From the NCBI RefSeq assembly GCF_002096845.1, contig NZ_NCVK01000003.1, positions 24,020-88,019 on the forward strand: a stretch of 64,000 bases of DNA, written 5' to 3'. Every line of letters begins with the position of its first letter. The first letter of the stretch is position 1. Below the pieces are notes generated by a model. That model saw nothing but the letters and a program-made list of their open reading frames with translations. It was not told the origin of the DNA and did not search any database. Shown one piece after another: positions 44,011-54,200 of the stretch. The position numbers and the translations under genes were made by a program. This DNA is from Streptococcus mitis (GTDB lineage: Bacteria > Bacillota > Bacilli > Lactobacillales > Streptococcaceae).

Positions 44011-44922
44011 TTATAACTCATCGGCTATCTTATTGATTTTTCTGAGTCTGTGGTTGACACCACTTTTGGTCAGAGGGGTGCTGAGGCTATCTGCTAACTG
44101 CTGGATAGAGTAGTCTGGGTGCTGAATCCGCAATTGCGCTACTTCCTGCAAATCCACTGGCAGATTTTCTAAGCCCATGATATCTTTGATTTTACTGATA
44201 TTGTTGATAGTCTTCATGCTGGCAGAAACTGTCCGAGCAATATTGGCTGTTTCTGCATTATTGGCCCGATTGAGGTCATTACGGGTTTCTCGCAAAATCT
44301 TAACCCGCTCAAAATCATCACGCGCCTGCATGGCTCCGATGACAATCAAGAAGTCCATAATGTCTTCAGCTCGCTGAAGGTAGGTCACTGCCCCCTTCTT
44401 GCGCTCAAGAACCTTGGCATCCAGTAAAAACTGCTGGAGAAGAGAGGCAATCCCTTGCGCGTGGTCCAGATAAACAGAACTGATTTCCAACTGGTACTTG
44501 CCTGACTCAGGGTCACGAATGCTTCCATTTGCCAAGAAAGCGCCACAAAGATAAGCACGACCTGCTTCCTCATCTGATAAAATCTCCTCATCAATACCTG
44601 TTTCCAGGCCAAAGAAAGAGTCTGCCAAGTGCAAATCACTCAACAAGTCCTGCACCTTTTCATCTGTAAAAACGGTATAGACTCGATTCTTGCGAAGATT
44701 GCTCCGTTGGTGGTGGCGAATTTCCGATTTGATTTCATAGAAATGGAGAAAGGACTCATAGAGGTGACGAGCCAGCTTGGCATTTTCTGTCACGACTGAC
44801 AAGGTCAAACCCGAAGTCGAGAGACCAATACTACCAGACATCTTGATAATGGCAGACAATTCATGTCGGCTCAGATGGTGTTGACCTAAGATTTCTTCTT
44901 TTACTGCTACTGTGAAACTCAT
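44011..44922 (-). CDS. whiA: WhiA-type DNA-binding protein
   Basis: 303 residues. N-terminal LAGLIDADG-like (homing-endonuclease-derived) domain with [16 protein letters not shown] near 127, and a C-terminal helix-turn-helix ([26 protein letters not shown], about 272-297) for DNA binding. In Bacillus WhiA links division and chromosome segregation, in Streptomyces it controls sporulation. It overlaps yvcK by 4 bp in the conserved rapZ-yvcK-whiA cluster. Confidence 0.95.
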   Translation of the reverse strand: MSFTVAVKEEILGQHHLSRHELSAIIKMSGSIGLSTSGLTLSVVTENAKLARHLYESFLHFYEIKSEIRHHQRSNLRKNRVYTVFTDEKVQDLLSDLHLADSFFGLETGIDEEILSDEEAGRAYLCGAFLANGSIRDPESGKYQLEISSVYLDHAQGIASLLQQFLLDAKVLERKKGAVTYLQRAEDIMDFLIVIGAMQARDDFERVKILRETRNDLNRANNAETANIARTVSASMKTINNISKIKDIMGLENLPVDLQEVAQLRIQHPDYSIQQLADSLSTPLTKSGVNHRLRKINKIADEL

Positions 44923-45896
44923 TTTCTCACCTGTATAATCCGCATCAACTCATCCACAATCAAATCTCCATCGTGGAAGGCACCCCCATTTTCCAGACGA
45001 AGGAAGTTGGATGAAATCACGCGCGGAACTTGCTTACAAAGACCAGCAAAATCATGTTCCACCTGCACCAAGTATTCATCAAAACGGTTGGAATTCATGT
45101 ATTCCTGAGGCACTTTTTCGATATTCACCAAGACAGTGTCGATAAAAGGTCGGCCAAGGTGACGATGCAAGACTTCCACGTGGTCGCTATCTGTAAAATG
45201 TTCTGTCTCCCCACGTTGGGTCATGATATTGCAGACATAGGCGATTTCTGCCTTGGTTTCCAAAAGCGCCTGCCCGATTTCCTTAATCACGATATTTGGC
45301 AAAATCGAGGTAAATAGAGAACCAGGTCCGAGGACAATCATGTCACTTTCAAGAATGGTCTGCACCACTCGACGGCTAGCTAGAGGCGTATCATGGTTGA
45401 GGGTATTGGTCACATAGACATGGTCAATCATGCCTGGATGGTCTGCAATATGGCTCTCTCCAGCCACTTCTGTCCCATCCTGAAAGACTGCATGAAGGGT
45501 CAAGGGATGGTCACTGGAAGGATAAATCTTCCCAGTGGTATGGAAAAATTTGCTCAGCAACTGCATGGCATTATAGGTCGAACCCTGCATTTCTGACAGG
45601 CCAGCGATAATGAGATTTCCCAATGGATGGCCAGCAAAGGCTCCAGCATCTTCAGAAAAGCGATACTGAAAGACTTTCTCATAAAACTTAGGCATATCCG
45701 ACATGGCCACAAGGACATTGCGAAGATCACCTGGCGGTGTCAACTGCTGCATATTTTTTCTGAGTTCACCTGAAGAACCACCATCATCTGCCACCGTTAC
45801 GATAGCTGCGATTTCCACATCTTTTTCCCGCAGACTCTTAAGAATGACAGGGATCCCAGTCCCTCCACCAATCACCGTTATCTTTGGTTTTCTCAT
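44919..45896 (-). CDS. yvcK: YvcK/GlmR (CofD-like) UDP-sugar-binding regulator
   Basis: 325 residues. [17 protein letters not shown] (5-21), then [13 protein letters not shown] near 34 and PPGDLRN near 53 are the CofD/YvcK nucleotide-binding motifs, and [12 protein letters not shown] near 196 is the second loop. It is a gluconeogenic and wall-shape regulator that binds UDP-GlcNAc in relatives, and here may connect with GlmM. Overlaps with rapZ and whiA by 4 bp each. Confidence 0.93.
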   Translation of the reverse strand: MRKPKITVIGGGTGIPVILKSLREKDVEIAAIVTVADDGGSSGELRKNMQQLTPPGDLRNVLVAMSDMPKFYEKVFQYRFSEDAGAFAGHPLGNLIIAGLSEMQGSTYNAMQLLSKFFHTTGKIYPSSDHPLTLHAVFQDGTEVAGESHIADHPGMIDHVYVTNTLNHDTPLASRRVVQTILESDMIVLGPGSLFTSILPNIVIKEIGQALLETKAEIAYVCNIMTQRGETEHFTDSDHVEVLHRHLGRPFIDTVLVNIEKVPQEYMNSNRFDEYLVQVEHDFAGLCKQVPRVISSNFLRLENGGAFHDGDLIVDELMRIIQVRK

Positions 45897-46783
45897 GAAC
45901 GGTTTACCGTTTCCTTTCTTCGGTCTTTGTCACGATGCCCTTCATTAACAGGCCAATTCTTGGATAAGTCCTGCGCCAAGCGTTTAGCAAAGGCCACACT
46001 ACGGTGTTGTCCACCCGTACATCCCATGGCAATGGTCAAAACGGACTTACCTTCCTTTTGGTAACTTGGCAAAATCGGTTCAATCAAGGCCAACAAATGT
46101 TGATAAAAGTCTTCGGACTCTGGATGGTTCATGACATAGTGATACACTGGTTCATCTACACCCGTTTGGTTTCTCAGTTCTGGTAGGTAGTAGGGATTGG
46201 GCAAGAATCGGACATCAAAGACCAAATCTGCATCAATTGGGATTCCATATTTAAAGCCGAAAGACATGACTTCGATACGGAAAGACTGGGCTTGCTCTTG
46301 ATCTGAAAACTGCTCTGCAAGGGTTTTGCGCAGCTCACGTGGAGTGAGTTCAGTCGTATCCACCACATTTTGGCTCATATTTTTCAAAGGCGCCAAGAGC
46401 TCACGTTCCAGCTTGATTCCATCCAAAATCCGTCCGTCTGCTGCTAGTGGGTGACTCCGTCTGGTTTCCTTGTAACGAGCGACCAATTCCTTATCAGCTG
46501 CATCCAAAAAGAGAATTTTAAAGTCCAGTTCTTCCTTGTTTTCCAACTCATCCAAAACATCTTGAATCTCTGAGAAGAAAGAACGGCTACGCATATCTAC
46601 TACCAAGGCCAACTTATGGTCATCTTCCTTTGTTTCCACCAACTGCAAAAACTTAGGCAAGAGAGCTGGCGGCATATTATCAATAGTAAAATAACCCAAA
46701 TCCTCAAAGGACTGAATGGCTACAGTTTTCCCTGCACCACTCATTCCTGTCACAATCACCAAGTGAAGTTGTTTCTTTGTCAT
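45893..46783 (-). CDS. rapZ: RapZ/YvcJ nucleotide-binding protein
   Basis: 296 residues. Walker A GMSGAGKT (13-20), a central Walker B-like [12 protein letters not shown] region (about 56-67), and a C-terminal domain with [13 protein letters not shown] near 262. In E. coli RapZ is an adaptor for RNase E and GlmZ sRNA; in Firmicutes YvcJ hydrolyses GTP/ATP and affects competence. First gene of the three-gene cluster. Confidence 0.94.
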   Translation of the reverse strand: MTKKQLHLVIVTGMSGAGKTVAIQSFEDLGYFTIDNMPPALLPKFLQLVETKEDDHKLALVVDMRSRSFFSEIQDVLDELENKEELDFKILFLDAADKELVARYKETRRSHPLAADGRILDGIKLERELLAPLKNMSQNVVDTTELTPRELRKTLAEQFSDQEQAQSFRIEVMSFGFKYGIPIDADLVFDVRFLPNPYYLPELRNQTGVDEPVYHYVMNHPESEDFYQHLLALIEPILPSYQKEGKSVLTIAMGCTGGQHRSVAFAKRLAQDLSKNWPVNEGHRDKDRRKETVNRS

Positions 46784-46800
46784 CTTTTTCTCCTTATATC

Positions 46801-46827
46801 AAAAGAAGTTTGGCAACACCAAACTTC
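46801..46827 (-). terminator. ridA: Terminator of ridA
   Basis: GAAGTTTGG / CCAAACTTC hairpin with a 5-nt loop followed by TTTTG, 8 bp after the ridA stop and just before the rapZ ribosome site. Confidence 0.7.
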
Positions 46828-46834
46828 AACTAGC

Positions 46835-47215
46835 TTATCCAATCTCTGCGATGACTTCAATTTCGACTTTTACATCACGAGGAAGACGAGCTACCTCCAC
46901 AGCTGAACGAGCTGGAAATTCCTCTTTAAAGGCCGTTTGGTAAACCTCGTTAAAAGGAACGAAGTCGTTCATATCGCTCAAGAAGCAAGTTGTTTTGACA
47001 ACATGGTCAAAATCTGTTCCTGCTTCAGCCAAAATAGCACCAATGTTTTTCAAGACTTGTTCTGTCTGTTCTTGGATCGTTTCTCCAACGATTTCCCCAG
47101 TTTCAGGAGATAGGGGAACTTGACCACTGGCAAACAAAAGGTTGCCAACGATTTTCCCTTGAACATATGGTCCGATAGCCTTTGGAGCTTTATCTGTATG
47201 AATTGTTTTTGCCAT
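46835..47215 (-). CDS. ridA: RidA family enamine/imine deaminase
   Basis: 126 residues, standard length. KAIGPYVQGKIVGNLLFASGQVPL (about 12-35), QVLKNIGAILAEAG near 53, VVKTTCFLSDMNDFVPFNEVY near 71, and FPARSAVEVARLPRDVKVEIEVIA at the end with the catalytic-site Arg (in PARSAV). It detoxifies 2-aminoacrylate-type intermediates produced by PLP enzymes such as those of this window's methionine/cysteine genes. Confidence 0.95.
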   Translation of the reverse strand: MAKTIHTDKAPKAIGPYVQGKIVGNLLFASGQVPLSPETGEIVGETIQEQTEQVLKNIGAILAEAGTDFDHVVKTTCFLSDMNDFVPFNEVYQTAFKEEFPARSAVEVARLPRDVKVEIEVIAEIG

Positions 47216-47225
47216 TTTCTTTTCC

Positions 47226-47813
47226 TCACAATTTTTCTAAGATTGCATCCCAAGCCTCATCCATCCCTGCCTTGCTGACAGATGAAAAGAGGATAAAGTC
47301 GTCACTTGGGTCAAAGTTTAATTTCTTTTTGATTGCTGATTCGTGCTTGTTCCATTTACCACGAGGAATCTTGTCCGCCTTGGTCGCAACGATGATAACC
47401 GGAATCTCATAGTACTTGAGAAATTCGTACATCTGCACATCATCTGCTGATGGGTCATGACGGAGGTCAACTAGACTAACAACTGCACGGAGATTTTCCC
47501 GATTCGTTAGGTACTCCTCAATCATGCGCCCCCACTTTTCACGTTCCTTTTTAGAAACACGGGCATAGCCATAACCAGGCACATCTACAAAACGCATCTT
47601 GTCGTCGATATTAAAGAAGTTGAGAAGCTGAGTTTTTCCAGGTTTTCCTGATGTACGAGCAAGATTCTTACGGTTCAACATAGTGTTGATAAAGCTAGAC
47701 TTGCCAACATTAGAACGCCCTGCTAGCGCAATCTCTGGCAGTTCATCCTGCGGATAGTGTGACTTATTAGCTGCACTGAGCAAGATTTCAGCATTGTGTG
47801 TATTAAGTTCCAT
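47226..47813 (-). CDS. engB: Ribosome-biogenesis GTPase EngB/YsxC
   Basis: 195 residues from ATG 47813 (AGAGGTGACT ribosome site); a GTG two codons earlier is possible. G1 [11 protein letters not shown] (about 32-42), G3 DVPGYGYA near 75, G4 ATKADK near 143 and G5 FSSVSK near 174. It helps large-subunit assembly. Only 8 bp separate it from the clpX stop and 10 bp from ridA; clpX-engB is a conserved pair. Confidence 0.95.
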   Translation of the reverse strand: MELNTHNAEILLSAANKSHYPQDELPEIALAGRSNVGKSSFINTMLNRKNLARTSGKPGKTQLLNFFNIDDKMRFVDVPGYGYARVSKKEREKWGRMIEEYLTNRENLRAVVSLVDLRHDPSADDVQMYEFLKYYEIPVIIVATKADKIPRGKWNKHESAIKKKLNFDPSDDFILFSSVSKAGMDEAWDAILEKL

Positions 47814-47821
47814 AGTCACCT

Positions 47822-49054
47822 CTAGGCTGTTTCTAGGATTGGTTTATCCGTTCCATCGACAGCTTCTTTTGTGATGCGGACCAATTTCACATTTTCCTGA
47901 CTCGGTACTTCAAACATAACGTCCAGCATAGTTTCTTCGATAATTGAGCGAAGACCACGCGCACCAGTTTTGCGTTCGATGGCTTTATTGGCAATTTCTT
48001 GAAGGGCTTCGTCGTCAAATTCCAACTCAACATCGTCATAAGATAACAAGGTTTGATATTGTTTGACCAAGGCATTTCTTGGCTCTTTCAAGATACGAAC
48101 CAAGTCATCAACCGTCAATTGTTCAAGAGCTGCAAAAACAGGCAAGCGTCCAATCAACTCAGGAATAATACCAAATTTTTGAATATCTTCTGCTATGATT
48201 TCTTGCATGTAAGAGCTGTTTTCGTCAATCGCCTTGTTGTTTTGACCAAAGCCAATAACCTTTTCACCCAGACGTTGTTTGACAATTTCTTCGATACCAT
48301 CAAAGGCACCACCCACGATGAAGAGGATATTTTTGGTATCCACTTGAATCATTTCTTGTTGTGGGTGTTTGCGACCACCTTGAGGTGGCACGCTAGCAAC
48401 AGTTCCCTCTATAATCTTGAGAAGGGCTTGTTGCACCCCTTCACCAGAAACGTCACGTGTGATCGATACGTTCTCGCTCTTCTTGGCAATCTTGTCAATT
48501 TCATCCACATAGATAATCCCACGCTCTGCGCGCTCAATGTTAAAATCAGCAGCCTGCAAGAGTTTGAGGAGGATATTTTCCACGTCCTCACCCACATAAC
48601 CAGCCTCAGTAAGAGCTGTCGCATCCGCAATGGCAAAAGGCACATTCAAGCTCTTAGCCAAGGTCTGAGCAAGGAATGTTTTCCCTGAACCAGTTGGGCC
48701 AATCATCAAGATGTTTGACTTCTGCAAATCCACATCTTCTGACTCTTCACGCGTATCGTGGAAATTGATGCGTTTGTAGTGGTTATATACTGCTACTGCC
48801 AAGGCACGCTTGGCACGATCTTGACCGATTACATAGTGGTTCAAGATATGGAGGAGTTCGATTGGTTTTGGTACCTCAGACAAGTCTGCCAAGACTTCCT
48901 CAGCCAACTCCTCTCGAATGATTTCCTGGGCCAACTCCACACATTCATTACAGATAAAGGCGTTGTTCCCAGCGATTATTTTTTGTACTTCTTCTTGGCT
49001 TTTGCCACAAAATGAGCAATAAACCATCATATCATTATTCCTATTTGTAGGCAT
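47822..49054 (-). CDS. clpX: ClpX, ATPase subunit of the ClpXP protease
   Basis: 410 residues. The zinc-binding domain is C13/C16/C35/C38 (CSFC ... CNEC), Walker A GPTGSGKT is at 119-126, and Walker [11 protein letters not shown] is near 181. The ClpP-binding IGF-type loop is KVIGFG near 267. It unfolds substrates for ClpP, whose gene is not here. GGAAGG ribosome site. Located below folA and the 56-residue membrane protein. Confidence 0.97.
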   Translation of the reverse strand: MPTNRNNDMMVYCSFCGKSQEEVQKIIAGNNAFICNECVELAQEIIREELAEEVLADLSEVPKPIELLHILNHYVIGQDRAKRALAVAVYNHYKRINFHDTREESEDVDLQKSNILMIGPTGSGKTFLAQTLAKSLNVPFAIADATALTEAGYVGEDVENILLKLLQAADFNIERAERGIIYVDEIDKIAKKSENVSITRDVSGEGVQQALLKIIEGTVASVPPQGGRKHPQQEMIQVDTKNILFIVGGAFDGIEEIVKQRLGEKVIGFGQNNKAIDENSSYMQEIIAEDIQKFGIIPELIGRLPVFAALEQLTVDDLVRILKEPRNALVKQYQTLLSYDDVELEFDDEALQEIANKAIERKTGARGLRSIIEETMLDVMFEVPSQENVKLVRITKEAVDGTDKPILETA

Positions 49055-49090
49055 GATTTCCTTCCGTTCTATTCTATACTGTTATTCTAT

Positions 49091-49261
49091 CTAAAATAAG
49101 GTCATGTAAAAAGCATGGACACTATTGACCAAATTGGTAAAGGCATTTAACCAGAGCAGGACAGAAAGTCCATAGCGCTTTTTACGAAAAGCCTGTGCTC
49201 CTGCAAGCAAGCAGACCAAACACAGCATGGCTGTGAAAAAACCAAATATACTACGTTCCAT
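49091..49261 (-). CDS. Small two-helix membrane protein between folA and clpX, 56 residues
   Basis: Its ATG (49259-49261) shares a base with the folA stop (TAATG), so translation is coupled. Residues 1-22 ([20 protein letters not shown]) form helix 1, a basic turn FRKKRYG follows, then helix 2 LSVLLWLNAFTNLVNSVHAF. I recall an equivalent small gene at this place in pneumococcal genomes. No function is known. 36 bp before clpX. Confidence 0.78.
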   Translation of the reverse strand: MERSIFGFFTAMLCLVCLLAGAQAFRKKRYGLSVLLWLNAFTNLVNSVHAFYMTLF

Positions 49262-49767
49262 TAGACTTCCTTTCTCTTGCGGTATTGGATGGTAAAATCA
49301 TAAGGATTCTTCTCATCTTTGGCGTAAAATTTACTTGAAACTGTCTCAAAAAGAGACAAATCAAACTCTTCAGGGAAATAGGTATCTCCCTCCACCCGAG
49401 CATGAATGTGAGTCACAATCACTTCGTCAAGATAGGGTTCAAAAGCCTGAAAAATCTGCTTTCCACCAAGAATATAGAGATTCTTTTCTTGAGCCTGATA
49501 CCAGTCCAAGACAGACTGGACATCATGAAAAGTAGCAACTCCATCTATCTTTTCTTCCGGGTTACGTGTCAAAATCAAGATTTCACGTTTTGGAAGCAAG
49601 CGGCGTTCCATCCCATCAAAGGTCACACGCCCCATCAAGATAGCATGATTCAGAGTTGTTTCTTTAAAGTGTTGCAATTCTGCTGGCAAATACCAGGGCA
49701 GACGATTGTCCTTACCAATCACACCCTCTTCATCCTGGGCCCAAATAGCTACGATTTTTTTAGTCAT
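49261..49767 (-). CDS. folA: Dihydrofolate reductase, trimethoprim-resistance-type allele
   Basis: 168 residues. It reduces dihydrofolate to tetrahydrofolate. [20 protein letters not shown] start, LPWYLPAEL with the active-site acid E30, MGRVTFDGM and LTRN NADPH motifs. Residue 100 is Leu in [10 protein letters not shown] (Ile in susceptible pneumococci), and D20, H81, A92 and F135 are also present, residues I recall from the trimethoprim-resistant allele list together with I100L. Y26, close to the active site, differs from the His I recall at this position. Resistance is predicted, not shown. Confidence 0.95.
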   Translation of the reverse strand: MTKKIVAIWAQDEEGVIGKDNRLPWYLPAELQHFKETTLNHAILMGRVTFDGMERRLLPKREILILTRNPEEKIDGVATFHDVQSVLDWYQAQEKNLYILGGKQIFQAFEPYLDEVIVTHIHARVEGDTYFPEEFDLSLFETVSSKFYAKDEKNPYDFTIQYRKRKEV

Positions 49768-49841
49768 GCTTCCATCCTTTTCACTGATAGTACTATTTTA
49801 TCAAAAAACTCAAAAAAAGACTGGTTTGGAATAGCTTACAG

Positions 49842-49891
49842 AATAGAAAAAATCTGTAAGAAATTTCCTACAGATTTATATATTTTCTATT
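49842..49891 (-). terminator. dpr: Terminator of dpr
   Basis: Minus-strand long hairpin: AATAGAAAA and AAATCTGTA pair with TTACAGATTTTTTCTATT, with a T-run within the 3' arm. It starts a few bases after the dpr stop. Confidence 0.75.
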
Positions 49892-49896
49892 GTTTC

Positions 49897-50415
49897 TTAC
49901 AAACCAGGTGCTTGTCCTAATTCTGCCGCAAGCATCCAGACTGTTTTTTCAAGGTCAGCCTTAGCTCCAACAAAGATATCATTGGTTACATCATCGCCTT
50001 CTTTATCTGTCACATCCAAAGCTTCTTGGAAAAGCGTGATGAGGTAACGATAAATTTCAAGGACACGTTCCAAACTTTCTTCTACATTGCGGAACTCTCC
50101 AACTTCTTCTTCGATTTCACTGTTTTGAAGGAACTCTGTCAATGTAGAGAATGGGCTACCTCCGAGTGTAATCAATCGTTCGCTGATTTCATCTAAATGA
50201 CCATCAAGAGCATCCATGTACTCATCCATTTTTGGATGCCATACAAGAAATCCACGACCACGCATGTACCAGTGTACTTGGTGCAAAGCCACGTGGGCCA
50301 CGTATAAATCAGCAACAGCTTGGTTCAATACTTCCTTTGTTTTTGCCAATGCTACTGGCGCTGTTTTTGTTAATGATGCTACATCTTTTACTGCTTCTTT
50401 TTTCAATTCTACCAT
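49897..50415 (-). CDS. dpr: Dps-like peroxide-resistance protein (iron-storing ferritin-like, Dpr)
   Basis: 172 residues from ATG 50415 (GAGGTAAAG ribosome site); the ten preceding codons lack a good site. Four-helix ferritin-like fold forming a 12-mer. The intersubunit ferroxidase site is visible in [37 protein letters not shown] (about 47-83) with H53, H65-type His and Asp/Glu. It stores iron and protects DNA against the peroxide these bacteria make. Own promoter (-35 TTGCTA, 17 bp, -10 TATACT near 50470-50500). Confidence 0.94.
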   Translation of the reverse strand: MVELKKEAVKDVASLTKTAPVALAKTKEVLNQAVADLYVAHVALHQVHWYMRGRGFLVWHPKMDEYMDALDGHLDEISERLITLGGSPFSTLTEFLQNSEIEEEVGEFRNVEESLERVLEIYRYLITLFQEALDVTDKEGDDVTNDIFVGAKADLEKTVWMLAAELGQAPGL

Positions 50416-50778
50416 TTTCTTTACCTCGTTCATTATTTTTTGCAACCACTTCTTAATGATTACTATCTTAGTATACCACTAAGAAAAACCAATAGCAAGT
50501 CAAATGACCCACATGAGAAAAGTTGCAATAGACTGATAATTTAAGAATTTTTTAGAGAATATTAGAGTCAATTTCATGTCTATTTTTTAATAAAGAAAAG
50601 AAAAAGAATATACAAACTTCTAGCAAACTGAATAAGAACTATTAAATTGTACAGTGTATTATTGAACTACGATATTTCTTAAATAGACTGTCAACAAAAA
50701 ATCTATTTTTATTTTATAGAAACTTAAAAGTAGGGGAAGTGTCTTCAACTACGACATTATCATCTTGATCAGCATCTT

Positions 50779-50974
50779 ATACTCAATGAAAATCAAAGAG
50801 TAAACTAGGAAACTAGCCGCAGGCTGCTCAAAGTACATCTTTGAGGTTGCAGATAAAATTGACGAAGTCAGCTCAAAACACTGTTTTGAGGTTGTGGATA
50901 GAACTGACGAAGTCAGTAACCATACGCACGGCAAGACTACGTTGACGTGGTTTGAAGAGATTTTTGGAGAGTAT
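50779..50974 (-). repeat. BOX element, boxA-boxB-boxC, inverted
   Basis: 196 bp from ATACTCAATGAAAATCAAAG to TTTTTGGAGAGTAT, with two copies of the 45-bp GACGAAGTCAG module at about 50855 and 50905. It is read on the minus strand. Confidence 0.92.
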
Positions 50975-51017
50975 TGGCTCAGGAAACGAATACTAACAAA
51001 GTGTTAAACAGCACAAG

Positions 51018-51075
51018 AACGACCTTACCCCTCTTGAAATGAGGAACAAGGCCGTTGCTTAATTTTTTATTATTT
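51018..51075 (+). terminator. Orphan plus-strand hairpin with T-run
   Basis: AACGACCTT pairs with AAGGCCGTT (one G-T), with an inner CCTC/GAGG stem and then AATTTTTTATT on the plus strand. No plus-strand gene precedes it. It might end an unrecognised small RNA or be a leftover. Confidence 0.45.
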
Positions 51076-51265
51076 CATCATTCGCTTTATAGAAAACTGT
51101 TTTCTTCTAGAGATTTCATTTTTAAGAAACTGTCTAGCTAATGCTTTTTCTCATTAGTCATTCCATGGCGCTCTTATCAAGTATTTTCGCGATAGATATT
51201 AGATATTCATCACTTAAAAACTGAGAAAACTACCATAAAATTTAATTGAAGAAATATAAAATTCC

Positions 51266-54200
51266 TTATTTCTTAAATATAGACTGTCTGAAATCATCTG
51301 TCTCACGAAGATAAGCGTTGTAAATCTTTTTCTTGAGCAAGTTGACCCAACTAGATTCAACACGGCTAGTCGCATTAGTAATGTTACCTACATCCTCTGC
51401 TACTGCTTCATCCATCAGTTTCTGCATCTGTGCGTAAGAACGAATAGTTACTTTCTTAGTACTATTTGGATTTCTAAGTTCGTACTCAATAGTGATCGGC
51501 TTAAGCTTTGTCAGCTGATCAATTCGTTCCTTATACATGGCCTTCTTGAAAGCTACCCAAGAGTCATATTCGCCCTTAAATACATTTTCCAAAACTTTTT
51601 GGTCTGTCACTAGACCTACATCCCTTCCAGACCATCCGTCCCACGTTTTCTTACCTTCATCAAAGGCTTCCTTAGAGTACTTACCAGAAACATAAGGAAC
51701 AAATCCTTCATGATATCCCTTGGCTGCCAGTAACTCATAAGCCGTACGTCGGAACATAACATCCCCTGGCGCCCCTTTAGGATTGCTCAATGCTGAGTAG
51801 ATTGGTGAGAAGAGGCTAAGACTGAGGTAGCCATTCCGTCCATATTTACCACTATCCTTATTCTCTCGACGCGTAATCACATCATTCTCAATCAAAGAGT
51901 AGAAACTAGTTAGCTGCTTAATTTCCTCTGCAGTGAAGGTTCGTGTCTGGTTACCAGCATGGGTTTCCTTACCATACTTATCTGTAATGTAGTAATTTTC
52001 CATCTTTCTGAACCACTGAAGCTTAGCATCATCACTCTGCTTAAGCATAGAAGTACCTTCTAAGTAATCGAGTGTATAGACCATATCAAACATACCATGA
52101 ACATAGTGTTGCAAGTCTGCTGCGTTTTGAACACGCTCTTTGAAATTATAGGTATGCATCCGTGTCTTAGAATCTTTATCCACCTTGAAGAGGGTATTAA
52201 GAGTAATAGTTGGTTCGTCAGGGGTTGGAGTAGACTGCAAGAGTCCTCGAGCATAGAGTTCAGCTCCCAGACCTTCACGACGATCATTGCCCTCAAAGTA
52301 GATGCCGCCGTCAGAGTTATGGGTCATTTCATGCGTATAAACAGAGTTACCATAGTCTTCCAATAAACGAGCAGCGTCAAAGTGGGTTACACTTCCTGTA
52401 GCATAGGCATTGTAGCCCTTACTTGGATACCACTTGCCTGCTGGTCCAAAGAACTCCTGCATAGCTAACGATTTCTTATCATTAGCTGGAGCCCAATATC
52501 TTTGACCAGTACTATCTTTCATTAGGAATCCATCGTAAACTAGTACGGAACGGAAAAGCTTGTCCCTGCTTTCTGGACTTAGAATCTTGTACCAGAAATC
52601 ATAATGATCGCGCTGATATTCAGCTGATTTTCTAACTCTATCCTCGACATATTCTACCAACTCTGCATCTGTCCTTACCTTACCATCGACAACATCTCGG
52701 TAACGATCATAAGCACCCATGGAGATAGTGGACATATTGGAGATGACATAGACACCTTTCTCACTCATAGTCAAGAGTGGTAGAAGCATGCCCTTATATT
52801 CCCAATTATCAGCAGTAATCTTATCATAAACGCCGACAGAATACTTGCTCTTGCCCTCAGCTGTATCCTGAATCTTTCTAGCCTCTGCTATATCTGACTT
52901 AGACTCTACGATATAAGCTTTTGTATTGGTCTTGAGCCATTCATTATTAGTCTTGTATGGTAAGAAGAGCTGACGGTAATTTTCCAAATAATTGAAAAGT
53001 CCACGCTTACCAGTCGATTCAGAGAGCGAAGCATCATAAGCTAAATGATTGTTCTTTGCTTTAAGATTATTCATTCCTGACTGACCTAATGAAATAATGG
53101 TATCTATCGTTGAAGCACTATGATTTCCAAAGAAATCAAACTTATAAGCAGATAAATCTTTGACATTAATATTATCATAATTAATATTATACCAACGGTT
53201 AAGATAGGTAAGCCCAAGCAAGAAGGCTTCCTTATTGGCTGTAATCTTGTGAGCTACATAGTCAGCCACAACATTGCCTTCAGTATTGATTGACGTATCC
53301 ATAGCCAGAACTTTGCGTAACTCTTCTGAGAGCTTGGTCTTGACTTGTTCAAAGGATGTATCAAGATAAAGATCATCCAAGGAAGTGTCAGCATTTACAC
53401 CTAAAACAGTTCGCATGGCTGGTGAGTCAAGAACTACCTTATTCAACTCTGGCAGTACTTGATTCAGAACTCTGCTATAGTCTGATAAGAAAGCTTCAGG
53501 TGTATAAAGAAGATCTAAGCCATTTACAGTGTATTCTGCAATTGCTTGGTTCTTAAACTCTCCTTTATAAGTCAGATTCAGGTAATCAACTGTATTATCC
53601 TCGAAGTGTAACATCAAACGGTCAATAGATGCCTTATTACTATTAATATCAGTGATAATCTGGTCACCTTTCATTGGAACAACATCCAACAAATATTCTG
53701 TATTGAGCTTATGATGATCTGGGAGTTTATTTCCATAGCTAATGATTGTCTCCTTGTTATAGAACGGAAGGAGTTTTTCCATATTGGAATAAGCTATCAA
53801 ACGATTTTCTCGAGCATTCTTCTCTTGAGCATAGTTAACAGAATAAAGATTAAGATTCGTGTCCTCTAGATTTGTCGTAATATCTAAACTAGCTAGCTTC
53901 TCTTCTGCCTCGTTCAGAGTCAGTGTTGAAGTGACAAACTTGTCATTTTCCAGCGTTTGATTTCCTTCAACGACATAAGCTTCCGTAATACGATCATTAT
54001 TGTAGGCTTGATCTCCAGAAATACTATAAACATTCGTACCACTAATATTACTGATAACATTGTCAACCAAGCCATTGAAATAATTGGATCCTACGATACC
54101 GCCAATCTGACCATTCTTAGTAGTATTTTGAATCTTTCCAGTTACATAAGAACGACTGATACGGGCATTGTTCTCCAAACGACCAACCAAACCGCCGAAT

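Larger units (their letters stand above)
50446..51265. other. Long intergenic region between dpr and the M26 protease gene
   Basis: 820 bp with the dpr promoter, a BOX at 50779-50974 and a strong plus-strand hairpin at about 51018-51066. Apart from those I see AT-rich sequence without an open frame having a ribosome site. Confidence 0.6.

Noticed and set aside
43851..44036. 61-codon plus-strand frame after the RUP
   Set aside because: It starts on the ATG of AAATGGCTAAAC, which codes in the toxin frame for KWLN, and runs through the terminator and antitoxin promoter.
50749..50934. 61-codon minus-strand frame
   Set aside because: Read from the inverted BOX; no ribosome site.
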